Shown here piece after piece: positions 11,801 through 25,800 of a stretch of DNA of 64,000 bases. The stretch's first letter is position 1. Every line of letters starts with the position of its first letter. Both the position numbers and the translations under genes were made by a program. The stretch lies in assembly GCA_020064725.1 (NCBI GenBank), contig JAGTWJ010000017.1, forward strand, positions 3,410,001 to 3,474,000, read 5' to 3'. The notes under the pieces were generated by a model. The model was given only the letters and a program-made list of their open reading frames with translations. It ran no database searches and was not told the DNA's origin. The stretch comes from Drechslerella dactyloides (lineage: Eukaryota > Ascomycota > Orbiliomycetes > Orbiliales > Orbiliaceae).

Positions 11801-13081
11801 ATCCGGCTTGCCCCAGAGCTGCAGGATCGCATCCGCGTCGGCGAGGGCCAGCGCGTCGCCGGATGGCGCGAGTTCAAGTGACGATATGTAACTGCTGACG
11901 TTTGCTTGGCGGAGGTTCACGACGTTGGGGTTCGCGATGTCGATGATCTGGAACTGGCCGGTCTGAGATGCTACGATGCCTGTCGTTGACATCTTTGGAT
12001 GCATTCGGCAGAAAGCCGCGCCAGCCGGGAAAGGTACCGGTGGGAGGGACCGGAACGTTCGCAGGTCATAGATGTTGACGAGAGGGTCGAGAACATACCC
12101 GGATTGCCTGTATCGTACTTCATTAGGATGTTTCGTTTAGCTTTTACGGAGGGATACACACCTCGGGGAGTAGCCGCACGTGAGAAGGACATTGTTCTGG
12201 GCGTCGATGTCGGAGACTGATGCTCCATGCGCTCTGATCGTTTTGATAATCTTGAAGGAGTTCGGGTCGAGGATGTTTACGCTTCCGGTGGCTGTTCCAC
12301 AGCAGATGACTCTATCCCGCCGCATAAGCACGATATCGTCCTCCGAAGGTAGCTATAGCACACAAGCAAGGTCAGCGAGAATCCGATCCGCACTATGGAT
12401 CAGCGGTAATCACCTCGTTGATGACGGTCCCACGATCCAAGTTGATAGTGAGAAGGCTTCTCTGGATCCCACCAGCTATCACCTCAGAGGTGCCTTTCGA
12501 CGTGTAGCTCATGCATCGCAAATCGAACATTCGCTCGCTCCTATAGTACCCGTCCATCCGGACATGATCTCAGCCTAAACCCTTGGAATCCAACACCGGG
12601 CTCCGGGGATACCGAGGAAAGAAAAATACGTGATATGTGCCTTCGCGAGACCCCGCCGGGCGCCGACATGGAGGCTTTTAGGACCTAAGCTGACAATGCC
12701 TCTATCACTGAATAGAAAGCTCCTAACGGGACCCTCATCGTGCCCTCTGTAGCTGGTGTATCGCTGAAGTTCGGATCCGTAGAACGACGTGACCCGCCCC
12801 TAGACATGCACACACCCGTGTACGTGTTAGAACACCAAGTTCGCAATCTACCGTGCAGGAGACGGGCAACCCACAAAGTCGTTCCCGGTCCATATCAGGT
12901 CCTGGTGGACGTCGAAGGCGAGGGCGGTCAGCGGCGTGGCAGGCGTATGTGGCAGGGAGCCCGGTATCGCGACGCGGGACACCTATAGAGCGCTCGGGGT
13001 CAGCATCGGAGTATAACCAAGGCGTCCGATTGAAAGGTGGAGAGATGGGGGGTGTAGTACCTCCCGCCAGTCGACATCCAT
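8844..13081 (-). CDS. PAN2: PAN2, catalytic subunit of the Pan2-Pan3 poly(A) nuclease
   Basis: Pan2 trims poly(A) tails with Pan3 in the cytoplasm. Ten exons (13081-13061, 12982-12875, 12799-12630, 12540-12414, 12352-12162, 12107-11313, 11259-10367, 10317-10098, 10032-9620, 9553-8844) join in frame to 1,215 residues. The start MDVDWREV matches the family N-terminus. A WD40 propeller covers about 1-340 (YGSELQRYTSY-type repeats, ATGSVNILDPNSFKIIKTI). Around 480-850 lies the inactive ubiquitin-protease-like domain with Zn-type pairs (CIKCSNCG, CDKC). The DEDDh exonuclease spans about 860-1045: IDAEF (first D and E), GHGLLKDFR (D), HDSIEDANTAL (H and D) are all present, so it should be active. 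The last ~155 residues are Ala-, Pro- and Gln-rich, an extension beyond the nuclease fold. The 66-nt intron 9619-9554 is called because removing it restores the family spacing. Confidence 0.95.
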
Positions 13082-13757
13082 TATCGGCTGCTGTCTCGGG
13101 GCAATGCTATGGACGGTGTGCTCGTGGGGTCTGGAGTACGCTGTTGCATGATGGGGTTTGACATCCGGCCGCGGGAAAAGACAGATTGCAGCCGTGCAGC
13201 GTGTGGCCTGTTGGCGAAGGCACAGACGTGAAGCTGCGGTATGGCGGGGAGCTTGGACAAGCCGCCGGAGACGGAGGCACAGCAGGCGCCCAAAGAAGCT
13301 CAGACGTCAAATGCCGCACAACACTGCAACAACACAGCCGCACGACATCGCGAGATCTCACCGCCTCACAACAGCGGCATTTCTCGACACCTCTCCAGAT
13401 ATATATTCAGCAGGAAGTCCACGTACACTTTTTAAAATGTGCGCACTTCATACAATTGTACAACCTCAGTCTGTTTATTTCTCATATCTTTATCAAAGGA
13501 AGTGCACTGCGTTATATGAAGATATTTTAACGTTCAGCGCTGAATATTTTAGAAACCACTCTCGATCTTTATATTACAATTTTTTGTTCGGTAGTTCTCG
13601 CTCGAAACTAAGGCGTATACGTACGTGGGCTTCATAATAATACATGTAGTTAATACTTATGCGTACACGCGCGGGAAGCATGCTCATGTGAGTTATATAC
13701 TTGTCTCCTTCGCGGGGAGAAATATTTATGTATATACGAGGGAACTTGGAGTAACGT
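13082..13757. other. Intergenic: PAN2 upstream region and 3' flank of the permease
   Basis: Both flanking genes are on the minus strand, so this holds the PAN2 promoter (right after 13081) and the permease 3' UTR. GC drops sharply after about 13390. No coding sequence recognised. Confidence 0.4.
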
Positions 13758-15374
13758 TCAACCATGTGTATGGTCATGATGGTCTGAGATATCGATGTCT
13801 ACCAGTGCTCCTTTACTGACCTTCTCCAGCTGCTCGTCCGTCAACTGCGAATGTGCAGAGTCCAGCGTGACCCTCGGTCCAACGAACCATTTCTTCGCAT
13901 CGATGAAGTAATATAATAGCGCACCACCCCATACAATAGTGGTGAACACGCAAGCATAATTCATCGTCTTGATGGTAACCTTTGGCCCAGATATGGGCAT
14001 CAGGCATGTTATGGTGCTGAAAAGTAGGAATGCGCTTGCGATAATGGCGATCGGGATACTGAATATCCCCGTGTGAAAAGGCCCTGGAACGAACTTATCC
14101 CGGCCCCAGATTACACGTGCGGTAATCGGTACGAACCATGCCATGTGGTTTCCGGCTACACTCATTGCGAATATAGCCGCTGTCGCCTCTTTAGCTATCA
14201 AGGATAGCAGTCCCAGAACTATTGCCACGCCCGCACAGCCCCAGATCGTGCGAATGGGGGTATACCCAAAGTTTTTGGCGACACCGCGGAAAAAAGTCGA
14301 AAAAGGAACAGCTCCATCCCGAGAAAATGCCCAAGACTGGCGGCTTGCTGCGATAAGAACGTTGAGTCCCATGAACCATTGCAATACGGCCAATAGTATC
14401 ATCATAGTCATTGCCCCCCGTTGTCCCAGAGCGTCGTAGTATACCTGGGCAAATGGCTGGCCGAGTGGGGTATTGAGGAGACTGTTAATATCTGTAGTCA
14501 TACTCGCCGCGACGGATATCATGATGATTAAACCCAGCATCCAACTCAATCCACAAGTGCTCATGACACCCCAAGGCACAGTAGTCGTTGCATTCTTAAC
14601 TTCCTCAGACAGATGGATGCAAGATTCAAACCCTCCGATAGTCCAAACAGGACACATCCATGCCATGATGAAGTTCCAGGCAGGTGGCCAGTCGGTAAAG
14701 TCCGCGGATGTTGTAAATATATACTTTGCGCTGTTCGTATGCTTTTTACCAACCGGAAGAATGACGATCGTGGTAGTGATCAGGATCAGGTTTGCAAACA
14801 AGAAAGGGACTTGCAGTTTCGGTACCACTTTCGAAACGAGTGTCAATACGGTGGCGTGTGATAGCACGCCGATAAGGAAAACTAGATAAACGGTGCTGGC
14901 TGTCGGAGCGAACCTCGTCCCAGTATCTTGTGCCATATGCGCGATGGATAGGACCATTAAGGCGAGTCCATAATCCATCGAACAGACACCACTGATGACA
15001 CCCAGCATGTTAGAATAGCCAACAAGAAATGATAGCGGATTCTTCCAAGCGGGTGCACTAAAGTAGTGTGTCCACCAGTAAAACCCGCCGGCCGTAGGCA
15101 TAGCAGATCCCAGATCCGCTATTGCTACACTGACCAGAAATACAAGTCCAGCAGCGACGAGCCAGCCCCATACCATCCCAACGGGCCCTGCAGGAAGCGC
15201 AAATACCAGTGAGGCTGCAATTGACGGCAGCAAGCCTGTAGTTGAGAACGCAATGCTCAATATTCTAAGCTTCGAGAAATTTCGTTTGAGCTCTTGCTGA
15301 TACCCAAGCTTGGCGAGGTCGATGATGTCCTCTGGTTTGGCGAGCTGCTCGCTAGCTTCTGGCTCGAATGTCAT
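13758..15374 (-). CDS. APC-superfamily amino acid/GABA/choline-type permease
   Basis: A single open frame of 538 residues beginning at ATG 15374. About 12 hydrophobic segments are visible (for example GMVWGWLVAAGLVFLVSVAI, LGLIIMISVAASM, AIFAMSVAGNHMAWFVP). The N-terminus has LAKLGYQQELKRNFSKL followed by SIAFSTTGLLPSI, and loops carry ADLGSAMPTAGGFYWW, HLSEEVKNATTTVPWG and SRDGAVPFS. These are signature positions of fungal amino acid/choline transporters related to Uga4 and Hnm1. It should be a plasma-membrane importer, but the substrate cannot be told from sequence alone. The cytoplasmic tail ends in a His/Asp-rich run (DISDHHDHTHG). No introns, unlike its neighbours. It is divergent from the Tc toxin-like gene. 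Confidence 0.9.
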   Translation of the reverse strand: MTFEPEASEQLAKPEDIIDLAKLGYQQELKRNFSKLRILSIAFSTTGLLPSIAASLVFALPAGPVGMVWGWLVAAGLVFLVSVAIADLGSAMPTAGGFYWWTHYFSAPAWKNPLSFLVGYSNMLGVISGVCSMDYGLALMVLSIAHMAQDTGTRFAPTASTVYLVFLIGVLSHATVLTLVSKVVPKLQVPFLFANLILITTTIVILPVGKKHTNSAKYIFTTSADFTDWPPAWNFIMAWMCPVWTIGGFESCIHLSEEVKNATTTVPWGVMSTCGLSWMLGLIIMISVAASMTTDINSLLNTPLGQPFAQVYYDALGQRGAMTMMILLAVLQWFMGLNVLIAASRQSWAFSRDGAVPFSTFFRGVAKNFGYTPIRTIWGCAGVAIVLGLLSLIAKEATAAIFAMSVAGNHMAWFVPITARVIWGRDKFVPGPFHTGIFSIPIAIIASAFLLFSTITCLMPISGPKVTIKTMNYACVFTTIVWGGALLYYFIDAKKWFVGPRVTLDSAHSQLTDEQLEKVSKGALVDIDISDHHDHTHG

Positions 15375-16881
15375 CTCGATCTCATTTAAGAATTGACTGC
15401 TCCGGGAGATATGGGGAGGTGGTAAATTGGTCTAGGGCATCAAAAGGTTAGAAAGATAGTCGCATCTGGACCATATACTATATAGGCCCGGAAATTATAT
15501 TAAAAGACTTACAAGCGCTCGCGCCCGAATTCAAATTCTATGTAGCTGGCTCGGAGGACGGGATTACAGTTATGTGTATTAAGAAGGATGATAGAATTTA
15601 AAAGTCCACTCTATAGATCAACATAATTTCATGAGCAGAGACGCTGCCTCTCTGTCCTGTTCGATTAAGCTTAAATCGGGATGCCAACTTGGCGGTACGG
15701 CAGAGGATGCCATCCTGGTAGTACAGAGGTCGGAAAACTATGCTTCGAAAGGGTTGGAGTGGACCTAATTCGGTTAGTTCGGATAGATCGATCTATCAGC
15801 ATCCCGCACGATATCTGCAAACAGGTTAAAGCGAATGCGATTTTTGAGAAGAGGCCGCAACTTTGGTTTACCGAGGGAAACCCAACCAAAACGGTTCATA
15901 TCGATATGTCGACAGAAATCGATCGTCTGTTGAGATACCGTCCAGGAGCTAGCTTGCTAGCTAACGTCTGTGCTTTACACCTTCTCTTCTGAACCTTGCG
16001 AAAGTTCCCGCGTTTCTACGGATCCACCAACCTCTAGCCTATCAGCTGATACCAGCAGCGGGCCACCGATGCCATCGCAGAGGCGATTGCACGGTGCACG
16101 GCCTGGGTGCGGGGAAAGGCACCACTGCGAGGTTTGCCAGACCAGGACCGAAAGCGCACCTGAGAAACGCCGTTGGACCCCGCCCAAGACTTCTTGTGTA
16201 ACTGTCCCTGTCCGTTTCGGCCAGTCTGCCTGGCCAGGCGAGCATCTGCCCAGCCTGGGGAAATCTTGGGAAAGACGACCTGATCCCGAGAAATGGCGTA
16301 TGCCTGGTGGTCCAACTGCGGGGCTGCTCAGCTAGCTCGTCGACCGACGAGGGGTAGCGTCTATTCCCACGTCGCAGTATAAGAACCTCGCTAGATGTCT
16401 TGTCTGTTTGGCAATTTCGTAACTGAACTTTGTGTTCAAGACTGTGATGCAGCTGAGCCTCGATAGCGATATTGGTCATTGCATTGCATTTACACCGAGT
16501 GGCGTCGCGATATCGACAACTCAAAACTTACAAATTGAGCACACCACATTCGGATATATACACCGGACATAAAGTACTCCCACGTTAGCGTAGGCATATC
16601 ATTCTTTCCGCGTTCACGATTCAGCTGTTTCGGTGACTTTAGGTCGGAATATTCAAACTGATGCTAGATTGTATATACAGCTGCATGTCGCCGAGTCAAT
16701 AGATATCCTAGCTACGTATACTATATACATCGGAACCGTGTTGAGAACATCAACCTCCAGCGACCCATCCAAGATACATTTCGAAAATTCGATCTCAGAT
16801 ACACAGATAGAACTTCACGAACTGGCCTGAAGCTTGAATTCCATTCCTGGCGTCTGTCCTCTATCACACTAAGCATTAAAC
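15375..16881. promoter_or_regulatory. 1.5-kb divergent intergenic region between permease and Tc toxin-like gene
   Basis: Promoters of both flanking genes must lie here. The right third holds TATA-like tracts (ATATATACACC near 16553, GTATATACAG near 16671, ACTATATACATC near 16719). The central part 15970-16340 is more GC-rich and opens frames on both strands, but none shows a domain or splice pattern, so no gene is called. Confidence 0.45.
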
Positions 16882-19800
16882 ATGCTACTCTCGCCCCAAG
16901 TCACCAACTTCCTACACTCTCTCGCTTCTAACGGCGGCGACAACTCCTACACTGTCTCGGGCACAGTGACATACCCTAGCGGTGCACCTGCAGCCGGTCT
17001 GCTAGTTATAGCCTACGACAAGGATCTGAGATCAAAGCAGGAGCTTGGTCGCTCTGCCACCGACATCAATGGCGCGTATTCTATAAAATACACACCTGAC
17101 AAGTTCGCGAGATCGGAGAAGGACTCGGCGGACTTGCTCATGCTTGTGTCTACTAGGACAGGTGGAGAAGTCCTCTTTGAAACAGCTACAGCAGATGTCT
17201 ACTACAACGCCCCAGCCCAAGCTACTGTTGATATCAAAATCTCGACGTTGCCAAAGAGTTACTGCGATGATGAGTTCAGTAACATATTGAGGGCAGTCAC
17301 GCCACTACTGGATGGAGCTAAGATCGAGGACTTAACGGAAGACTCGCAGAATATGGATATAACTTTCTTAAACAAGGAAACGAATATCGACCGGGAGAAG
17401 TTGGAGCAGTTTGTCTTTGCCCACCAGCTTGCTGTCAAAACCAAGATTGGATATCCACCATTCTTTTACGGTATTTTCCGAGAAAATGGAATGGAACAAT
17501 CAGATGCCACTCAATATGCACCGCAGCCGGTCGTAATACTGGGTGCCGACCCAGCGCCAATTTTCTACAGCATTGTCTTGATCCCATCCGATAAACTCAA
17601 GAATATCCTTGACAAAGCCGTAAACACTGACAATTATATTCCAAAATCTGTTCTGGATGCCCTCGGGGTTATCTTGAGACTGCTGAACCAATACGTCGCG
17701 GCTGCAAAGAAGTACTGGTCTTCACAACCTGACAATCAGAATACTTCTGGCGAGGACATCCTCAAAGGTCCAGGGTTAGACAAACTTTACAACGTCTTGA
17801 AAACCAGTTCCTTTGGCGACCTCCCTTCTATTATACAAGGCCTCCAGGATGGTTTCGCTCAACCGGCACCCTCTCTGGCTGCAGCTGCACATGCGGCCGT
17901 CAGCTTCAGTCCAACCATGGAACCACCCCCAGCCGCTGACAAGACTCTCTTCAATATAACGATGAGTGCGCTGCCAAAGGTCGATAGCCAGTCTTTAAAA
18001 ACACATATCGCAGACCTGGATCATGCGGACTGGGAAAAGGTTCTTCAGGGGATGGCTGGGTCTACTCCTTTACAACAAAAGCAACTTGACGTTCAAGTTT
18101 CTCAAATAATGAGAGCGACGGAAATACAATTCCCAACTCGCAGTTTCGTTGCGAATATGAAGAGAGACAACTTGAAAGGTCACCCTTTCACTAGATTCGC
18201 AAGTCTTCTCTCTGAAAACCAGGACAAATCTCCGGACTTTAATTTCGCCACTCTCCCACTCGAAAAGATCCAAGACCTTGAGCCTCGGGTCAAAGCAAAT
18301 GCGGTGTCAGCACAACGACTATTCAAACTCTCCTCAAAATATAGCCACACCAAGCAACTCTTCGATCTTGGGTTTCGTTCCGCGGCAGATATTCAGCAAC
18401 ATGGGGAAGCTCGCTTTACGAAACTCGCAACGGCAGACGGTCTCGTCTCCGAGGCAGAGGCCAAGGAAATATATCACAAGTCGTACAACCTACGGACAGC
18501 GGCTACCCTACTAGCCGGAGAGTTACAATCCGTCACAGGAGCGAGTCGTTTGGCTGCATTTCGATCTCCGGGTATTATAGAAACACGAAAGAAATTAGAG
18601 GCCGTCACAAAAGATTTCCCCAACATGAAGAGTCTATTTCAACTTCAGGACATCTGCGCTTGCACCGACTGCGCGTCCGTGCACAGTGCTTCTGCATACG
18701 TCACAGATACTCTCACTTGGCTGAAGAACCGGCTCGTCATCGATTCAACAGTCTCCGGAGGCGGTGCAGTCAAGATCGCGCGAGACATTCTCTTTGAACG
18801 ACGCCCCGATCTCGTTGATCTTGATCTAAGCTGCGCAAACACAAACACGCCGTTGCCGTATATTGATGTCGTATGCGAGTTGCTCGAGGATGCCGTTGCA
18901 TCGGATCCGGGCTTTACTTTTAACGGTACTACGCTCACAACTGGGACAAAGGATGGCTTGGTTTCGCCAGAGCTCTTAGCAGTTCTACAGCAGCAGGGTC
19001 TCGACTTCACGCCTGACGCAACAGTTTCTAACGAATATGGCACCGGCAACTATCGCAACGTTCGAGACGTCAATGCAGTTGTGAAAATGATACCAGACAA
19101 CGCCGATACTCCGACCAAATATCAAATATACGTTTTGAAACCAACAGTAGGAACAGCAGACGAAGTAGCAGCAGCACCAAGTTATGTAAATACTGGAGCC
19201 TACGACATTCTAGCTGGCGCATCCTATATCTTCACGCTGCCGTTCGACATCAACCAAGCGGAGTCGCAAGCGTATTTCGGTCAGTTTGGAGTTGCGCGAA
19301 ATGACCTGATGCAGATACTCCAAGTCGGGACTACTCCCCAAAATTTTGAGATAGCATATACTGGACTCAATTTGACAAGCGGGGAGTACAAGCTTATCGT
19401 TACCGAAAATGCTACCGGTGATCAGCTCACCAAGTTCTGGAACCATTCCCTGACAGACCTAACTGTCGTCTCAACATTCATCGACACTGCATCGATTGAT
19501 TATACGACTCTTCTCGCCTTGATTAAGCTTCCTTGGATCAATTCCAATACTCAGGCTCCTTTGGTCATCGTCTCCAAAGACCCCACAAATTGCGACTTGG
19601 CGAGTAAGAATATCGGGAACTTAGATGAATCCGCGCTGGATAGGTTCCAACGTTTCTTGCGACTTTGGAAGAAGTTGACAGCGCCACAGTGGACAGTGCA
19701 GCAGCTCGATCAGGTAATACGTGGGAAGGAACTTGGTAAAGGGAACCTCAACGAGGATTTCATCGTCCTTGTCTGGCAACTCAACAACTTGGTAGCCAAG

Positions 19801-22800
19801 CTTCAAGCATCTTTGGGAGACGTGATCACCTTCTTCGACGTCTTTCCAACAGATGTATATGCAAAATATTTCCTCAATGCCAAGCAGACTGGTACCGTCA
19901 ACAAGGACTTCGATCCTGTGAATGTGGCTAGCAACGAACAGAAGGAGACTAACAACCCTGACTCTGGGGCGAAGTTGTCAGCTTATAACGACTATCTTGC
20001 GATAGTGTTTGCAGCCTCAAGCGCGGACATAGCAATTCTGATCGATGAGGTCACTACAAACAATGGAATTCTCAGTCAGAGGAACCTAGCTCAGCTTTTC
20101 CTCTTGGTCCGGCTCTGTCAACTTCTCAAGATGACTGCCACGGATCTCTCGATAATGCTACGATTGACGAATATCACTCTGCCTTTCGATACGAACACTC
20201 TATCAGTTTTTGTAGATCAGTGCAGAGACGTCGTGGCGAGCGGCACGACGCCAACCAAACTTTCTTACTACCTGGACACTGTTGACCCCAGCATGCTCAA
20301 TGACGATGCTGTTACAAAAATCTTGCAATCACTCCAGGCCGCCTATCAGGTTCAGTTCATTGCATACCAAACGCCATTCCAAGCATCTTCAACCGCAACA
20401 GAAAACCAAACTGGAGTTCTGAATCTCCTTCGACAATTGAACGGATTGGCAGAGTCCGACATCGAGATATACAAAACACTGTTCACCACCGGAGTTTGGC
20501 TGAGTGCGAACGGGGATGTTGACAAATTCATTGAAAGAACGTTACCCGACACACCCCATCGATCCGACATCGTGACCGCCGCAGAGACCTTGATCGCATC
20601 AACAGATCCGGATCAGTTGAATGATCTGGCGAATGATCTTTTGAAGATCATGGCGTCTGAATTGTCGGCATACCTTTACCACGCCGCAAAGGTAGACATC
20701 CTATCTGCGCAACTGGTCACCGCTCTAGCTTCGCAAGAAGACATTATCGGCGTCATTTTGGATAAAGGGCATCTGAAGCAACCGCCTTCGCTGGGAAGTC
20801 CATTAATCAGTCAGATTCTGCTATCGGATAGCCTGAACGATACGACACCGCCGACCATTGCACCCGGCACGCCTGGGAATCCTAGTCCTTTCGATGCCCA
20901 ATACCGCGCCGTTCGTCTCCTCTACATCATGATAAAATTTGTCTCGTACATGAAAATCGCTGCGAACGACCTCGCCTGGTTTCTCGATAACAATGCCGCT
21001 CTCGGGTGGCTTGAGATCGATAACTTGAAGTACCAAGACGATGTTGACAACGCCAGCTTCACGGCATGGAGATCGCTATACCACGCCATCCTGTTTGCGA
21101 CAAAATATCCGCCTGTCGATAACACGTCTGATAGTTCTAATCCGTATAGTTTCTACGGTTTAATCAACACGCTGTTCGACGACAAGCCGGCATATCTGGC
21201 ACAGTTAACTGGCTGGGATTTGACTATGATCAATGATCTTGCGGCACATTATTCTTTGACGAATGGCGACTATAAGAAACCGGAGACCTACGAGAAACTT
21301 GACACAGCGCTCGGCTACATTCGTACACTTGGGCTTACAGTTGCTGCTACACTGGCTATGATCAAGGCGGTTCTGACAAGCGACGATGTCAAGACATTGA
21401 GAACCGCACTCAAGGCCAAATACAACCCAAATGACTGGCTCGGAATTCTAAAGACCGTACAAGACCCGCTGAGGCGTCGAAAGCGAGACGCGTTAGTTGC
21501 ATATCTACTCGCCGTCAATCCGACAATGACAACTTCAGATGATCTATACGATTATTTCTTGATAGACACCCAAATGGGCTCTTGTATGTCTACTTCACGT
21601 GTCGTCCAGGCGCACGCGACCATCCAGCTCTTCGTGCAGCGCTGCTTGATGGGTCTTGAACCACAATGCATAGCGGACGTTAAGGATGACCCGATCTGGT
21701 CACAATGGGAGTGGATGTCAGCATTCCGCGTCTGGGAAGCGAGCCGGAAGATCTTCCTATGGCCGGAAAACTGGCTGGACCCGGCGTTACGGCTCGACAA
21801 GTCGCAACTATTCCAGGACTTCGAGTCCTATATCGCGCAGAATCCGTTGACTACCGACACCGTGGAAGCCGCTGTTTCCCAGTACCTGGAAAACTTTGAC
21901 GAGATTGCAAATTTGGAAGTGATGGCCTGTTACTATCAGACGGATATTTTCGTCATGCACGTCATCGCACGCACCCGGGGAGGCGATCCATATACGTATT
22001 ACTATCGACAGTTCTTGAAAGAGAGGTCCTGGTCGCCGTGGGAGAAGATCGATCTGGATATACAGGGAGACGCCATTTTGGCGTTTGACAGGAATAGCAG
22101 GCTCAATATCGCCTGGCTTATTTTCTTTGAGGATAAGGATCCGGTGCAGATGCGGAGTTCGAGTGCACCGACGGTCGGCACTGTGAACACGGGTAATTAC
22201 AAGACGGACGCCGTTCGCAAGGTGAGCATCTCAATCCCCGACATTCAAACGTAAGCTTCATTTCATAGCTGCTGAGGCTGATGATTGTCTACGTATGTAG
22301 AGATGGAACATTCAACTTGCGGTTAGCGAGAGAATCGGGGCAACGTGGACGGCAAAGAAGGTTTCCCAAGGCTATCTCTCCCATCCTCCCAATTATGTCG
22401 ACGTCAACAATCTTCCCAAGCAAGACGCATACTCCACGTTTGAATGGGACGGCAATGCAATAGGTGCAGATATCGGACAAGCGATATCGGTCGTGAACGG
22501 ATTTCAATACGTAGGAAGTTTCTCGCTAGTCGGCTGCAAAGGCTACCCGGAACCGTCTGCTAGCTCCTCGTTGAACCTCTTCTCGATCCGTCCACAATTC
22601 GAAGGCTGCATTTACGTCGCGAATCGGTACCAGCCAACTTTGGACAGTCAGAATGTCCTGTCCATAGCCACATTTTTCAGCTCCGTCGGCCCGAATGCCT
22701 TCGACGACCTTCTCACTGATCTTCAAGGACGGTTTAAAGTCGCATATCCGTGCCAACTGACTATCATTGACTGGTTCCTCATACTCTATCAAATTTTCTA

Positions 22801-25800
22801 CAGCACCCGGTACTACCGGAGTAACATTCGGTCAGACTTTGTGGCATCCCGACTGCTGGTCCTCCAGCTAGGCGCCTTTCTGCCGTATTTTTTCGCGGAC
22901 TACAATCGCAACTACGTCATTATTCCGGGATACTACAATCCTCGACAAGATGTGTATGATCCTGCGGAAGTATATTACACGGCGGCGGACATCCTCAAAT
23001 TCTTTCAAGACTGTCTTGCGCTGTTCTGGGAGTATATAGGCATTCTGAAAGCAGACCCGAAGCCCGATTTGGATACTGTCCTTGAGCAGCTGAATAAGGA
23101 CCCTGAATATATCAGACTGAAAGCTCTTATCCCTCTCTACGCGAACCAAGATAAAACCTACCGGCGAAACAACCGGTTCAAGAACTTCTATCATCCAGTG
23201 GTCTGCGCAATACGCAAGGCATTGATTAAGGATGGCATCGCTGGTATGCTATCAAGGGAGACGCAGCTCACAAACACAGGCTTCAAATTCACGGACACCT
23301 ATAAACCGACAACAGAAGTCTCGCTTCTGAGGCCTGTTGAAGATATCGACTTTACTTCCGACGGAGCATATTCAAGCTACAACTGGGAGTTGTTCTACCA
23401 TATTCCAGAGTTAGTAGCGTTGAAATTGAGTCAAGATGGACAGTACGACTCTGCGCGGAAATGGTTCCACTATATCTTCAATCCGACAGCTGGACCGGAC
23501 ATCGAAATCCCGAAGAGATACTGGATCACAAAGCCCTTTTATCAAATGACGTTTGACGACTACACTAAGCAGAGGATTGACAAGATTTTCGGCCGTATCG
23601 CTGGGGATCCCAGTCATGATGGCACTTCAATTCCGGATCTCAAGTTTGCGGTGGACCAATGGCGTGCTAGCGTCGGCCAGCCGGATGTAATTGCTAAGAC
23701 GAGGCCAGTGGCGTATCAGATTGCAACTGTTTTGGCATACGTTAAGGTCAGTACAAGCCCTCTCTTATTCAGTTATAGGCTAACAATAGATTCGCCGTAT
23801 AGAACCTGGTAGACTGGGGCGATAATCTCTTCCGCCAATTCACCAGAGAGACTGTCACGCAGGCGACGCAAATGTATATCCTTGCGGACAAATTGTACGT
23901 GGATTATCTCTAGAAAGCTTTCCGATGGTGCAGAGCATTAACTAAGGACTTTGACAGGCTGGGGCCAAAACCAAGAATCGTGAAGCCCGATAAGACTCCA
24001 CGAATCTCAACTTTCAGCCAGCTTGAGAGCGATCTCGATATCTTCGGAAACGCACTGGTGGACTTGGAAAACCTCGTCCCAGCCGATCCAGGCCACAATC
24101 CCGGTCCGCTGCCACCCCCTCCACCACTGCAGAGTTTATACTTCTGTGTCCCGCCAAATGAGAATATGCTCGCGTACTGGGATCTTGTCGCGGACCGACT
24201 GTTCAAGATTCGCAACTGCCAGAATATCGATGGCATTGAAGTTTCCCTTGCACTATTCTCGCCTCCAATTGATCCCGGTGCCCTTGTCAGAGCTGTTGCA
24301 GGAGGACTCAGCATATCATCATTCCTCGCCGGGCTGTCTGCTCCGTTACCATACTACAGATTCACATCTGTTGTGCTGAAAGCGACTGAGCTGGCGCAGC
24401 TGGCAAGTTCTCTTGGCAATGCTCTCCTCTCGGCGCTTGAGAAGAAAGATGGAGAAGCACTTGCGACTATTCGGTCCGCCCAGGAAATAGCTGTCTCTCA
24501 ATCCATGCGAGTCATCAAGATTTCCACCATCGCTGAAGCTGAAGGCGCCATTGCAGCTGCTCAACTCAGCAAGGCAGTCACGCAGGAAAAGAGGGACTAC
24601 TTCTCAGGTCGAGACTTTATGAACGGCTGGGAAATCGCCTCTGTAGCTCTGGCAGGGAGTTCACTGTTGGCATCTGGAGGCATCGCACTGGCGTATATTC
24701 TCGCTGGCGGCCTTGCCTTGATACCGAACTTCGTCGCCGGCGCCGCAGGATTTGGTGGCTCGCCTACAGTGAGCGGTGAATACGGTGGCGAGAACGTTGG
24801 AGACTCGGCGACCAATGCCGCCAAAACAATCGAGGCTATAGCCACCACATTGTCGAAGGCAGCGGAGATGTCCAGCGTCCAGGGGAACTTCCAGCGGCGA
24901 CAAGACGACTGGGACCACGAAGTCGCCAGCGCGGACAAAGAACTTCTGCAATGGGACCAGCAGATTACCAATGCGACACTGCACAAGACGACTGCCCAGA
25001 ATGACCTCGCGACGCAAGATCTCACGATATCCAACAACAAGGCCATTGACGCCTTCCTTCGCTCGAAGTTCACAAATACAGATCTATACAATTGGACTTC
25101 GACGCAAATATATGCCACCTACGTCGCGGCGTACAAGACGGCTTTCGACATGGCCAAGCGTGCTGAACAGTGCTTCAACTTTGAGCTTGGTCAGACGGAT
25201 CAGTCCTTTGTCAACTTCTCGCTCGACACACAGAAGAAAGGCCTACTAGCTGCGGACAATCTCCTTGCGGGCATCAAGACTATGGAAGGCGCCTATCTTA
25301 ACAAAAACTTCCGGGAATACGAGCTCACGAAGACTGTTTCTCTTGCGCTAATCGACCCGCAGTCTCTCTTCCAGCTTCGCCAGGCTGGCAAATGCGGCAT
25401 TAGGATCTCCGAGCCGTTGTTCGATCTGGACCATCCGGGCCACTACTTCCGTCGCATCAAATCTGTGGCAGTGACCATCCCGTGTATCACAGGTCCCTAC
25501 GTCTCAGTCTCTGGCAAGCTCACACAGCTCACAAATGCCTACCGCGCGTCCACCACTCTCGGCTCTAGTAACAGCTACCCGGAGGACACGACGACACCAA
25601 ACTCAGACACCCGGTTCCGCTACAACCTGGGCACTATCCAGTCTATCGCAACGTCAACCGCCCAATCGGATACCGGCACCTTTGAGCTCAACTTCCGCGA
25701 CGAGCGATACCTACCTTTCGAGGGAACAGGCGCAATCAGCCAGTGGCTTCTCGAGCTGCCTGACGTTATCCGCCAATTCGACTACAGCACCATTACGGAC

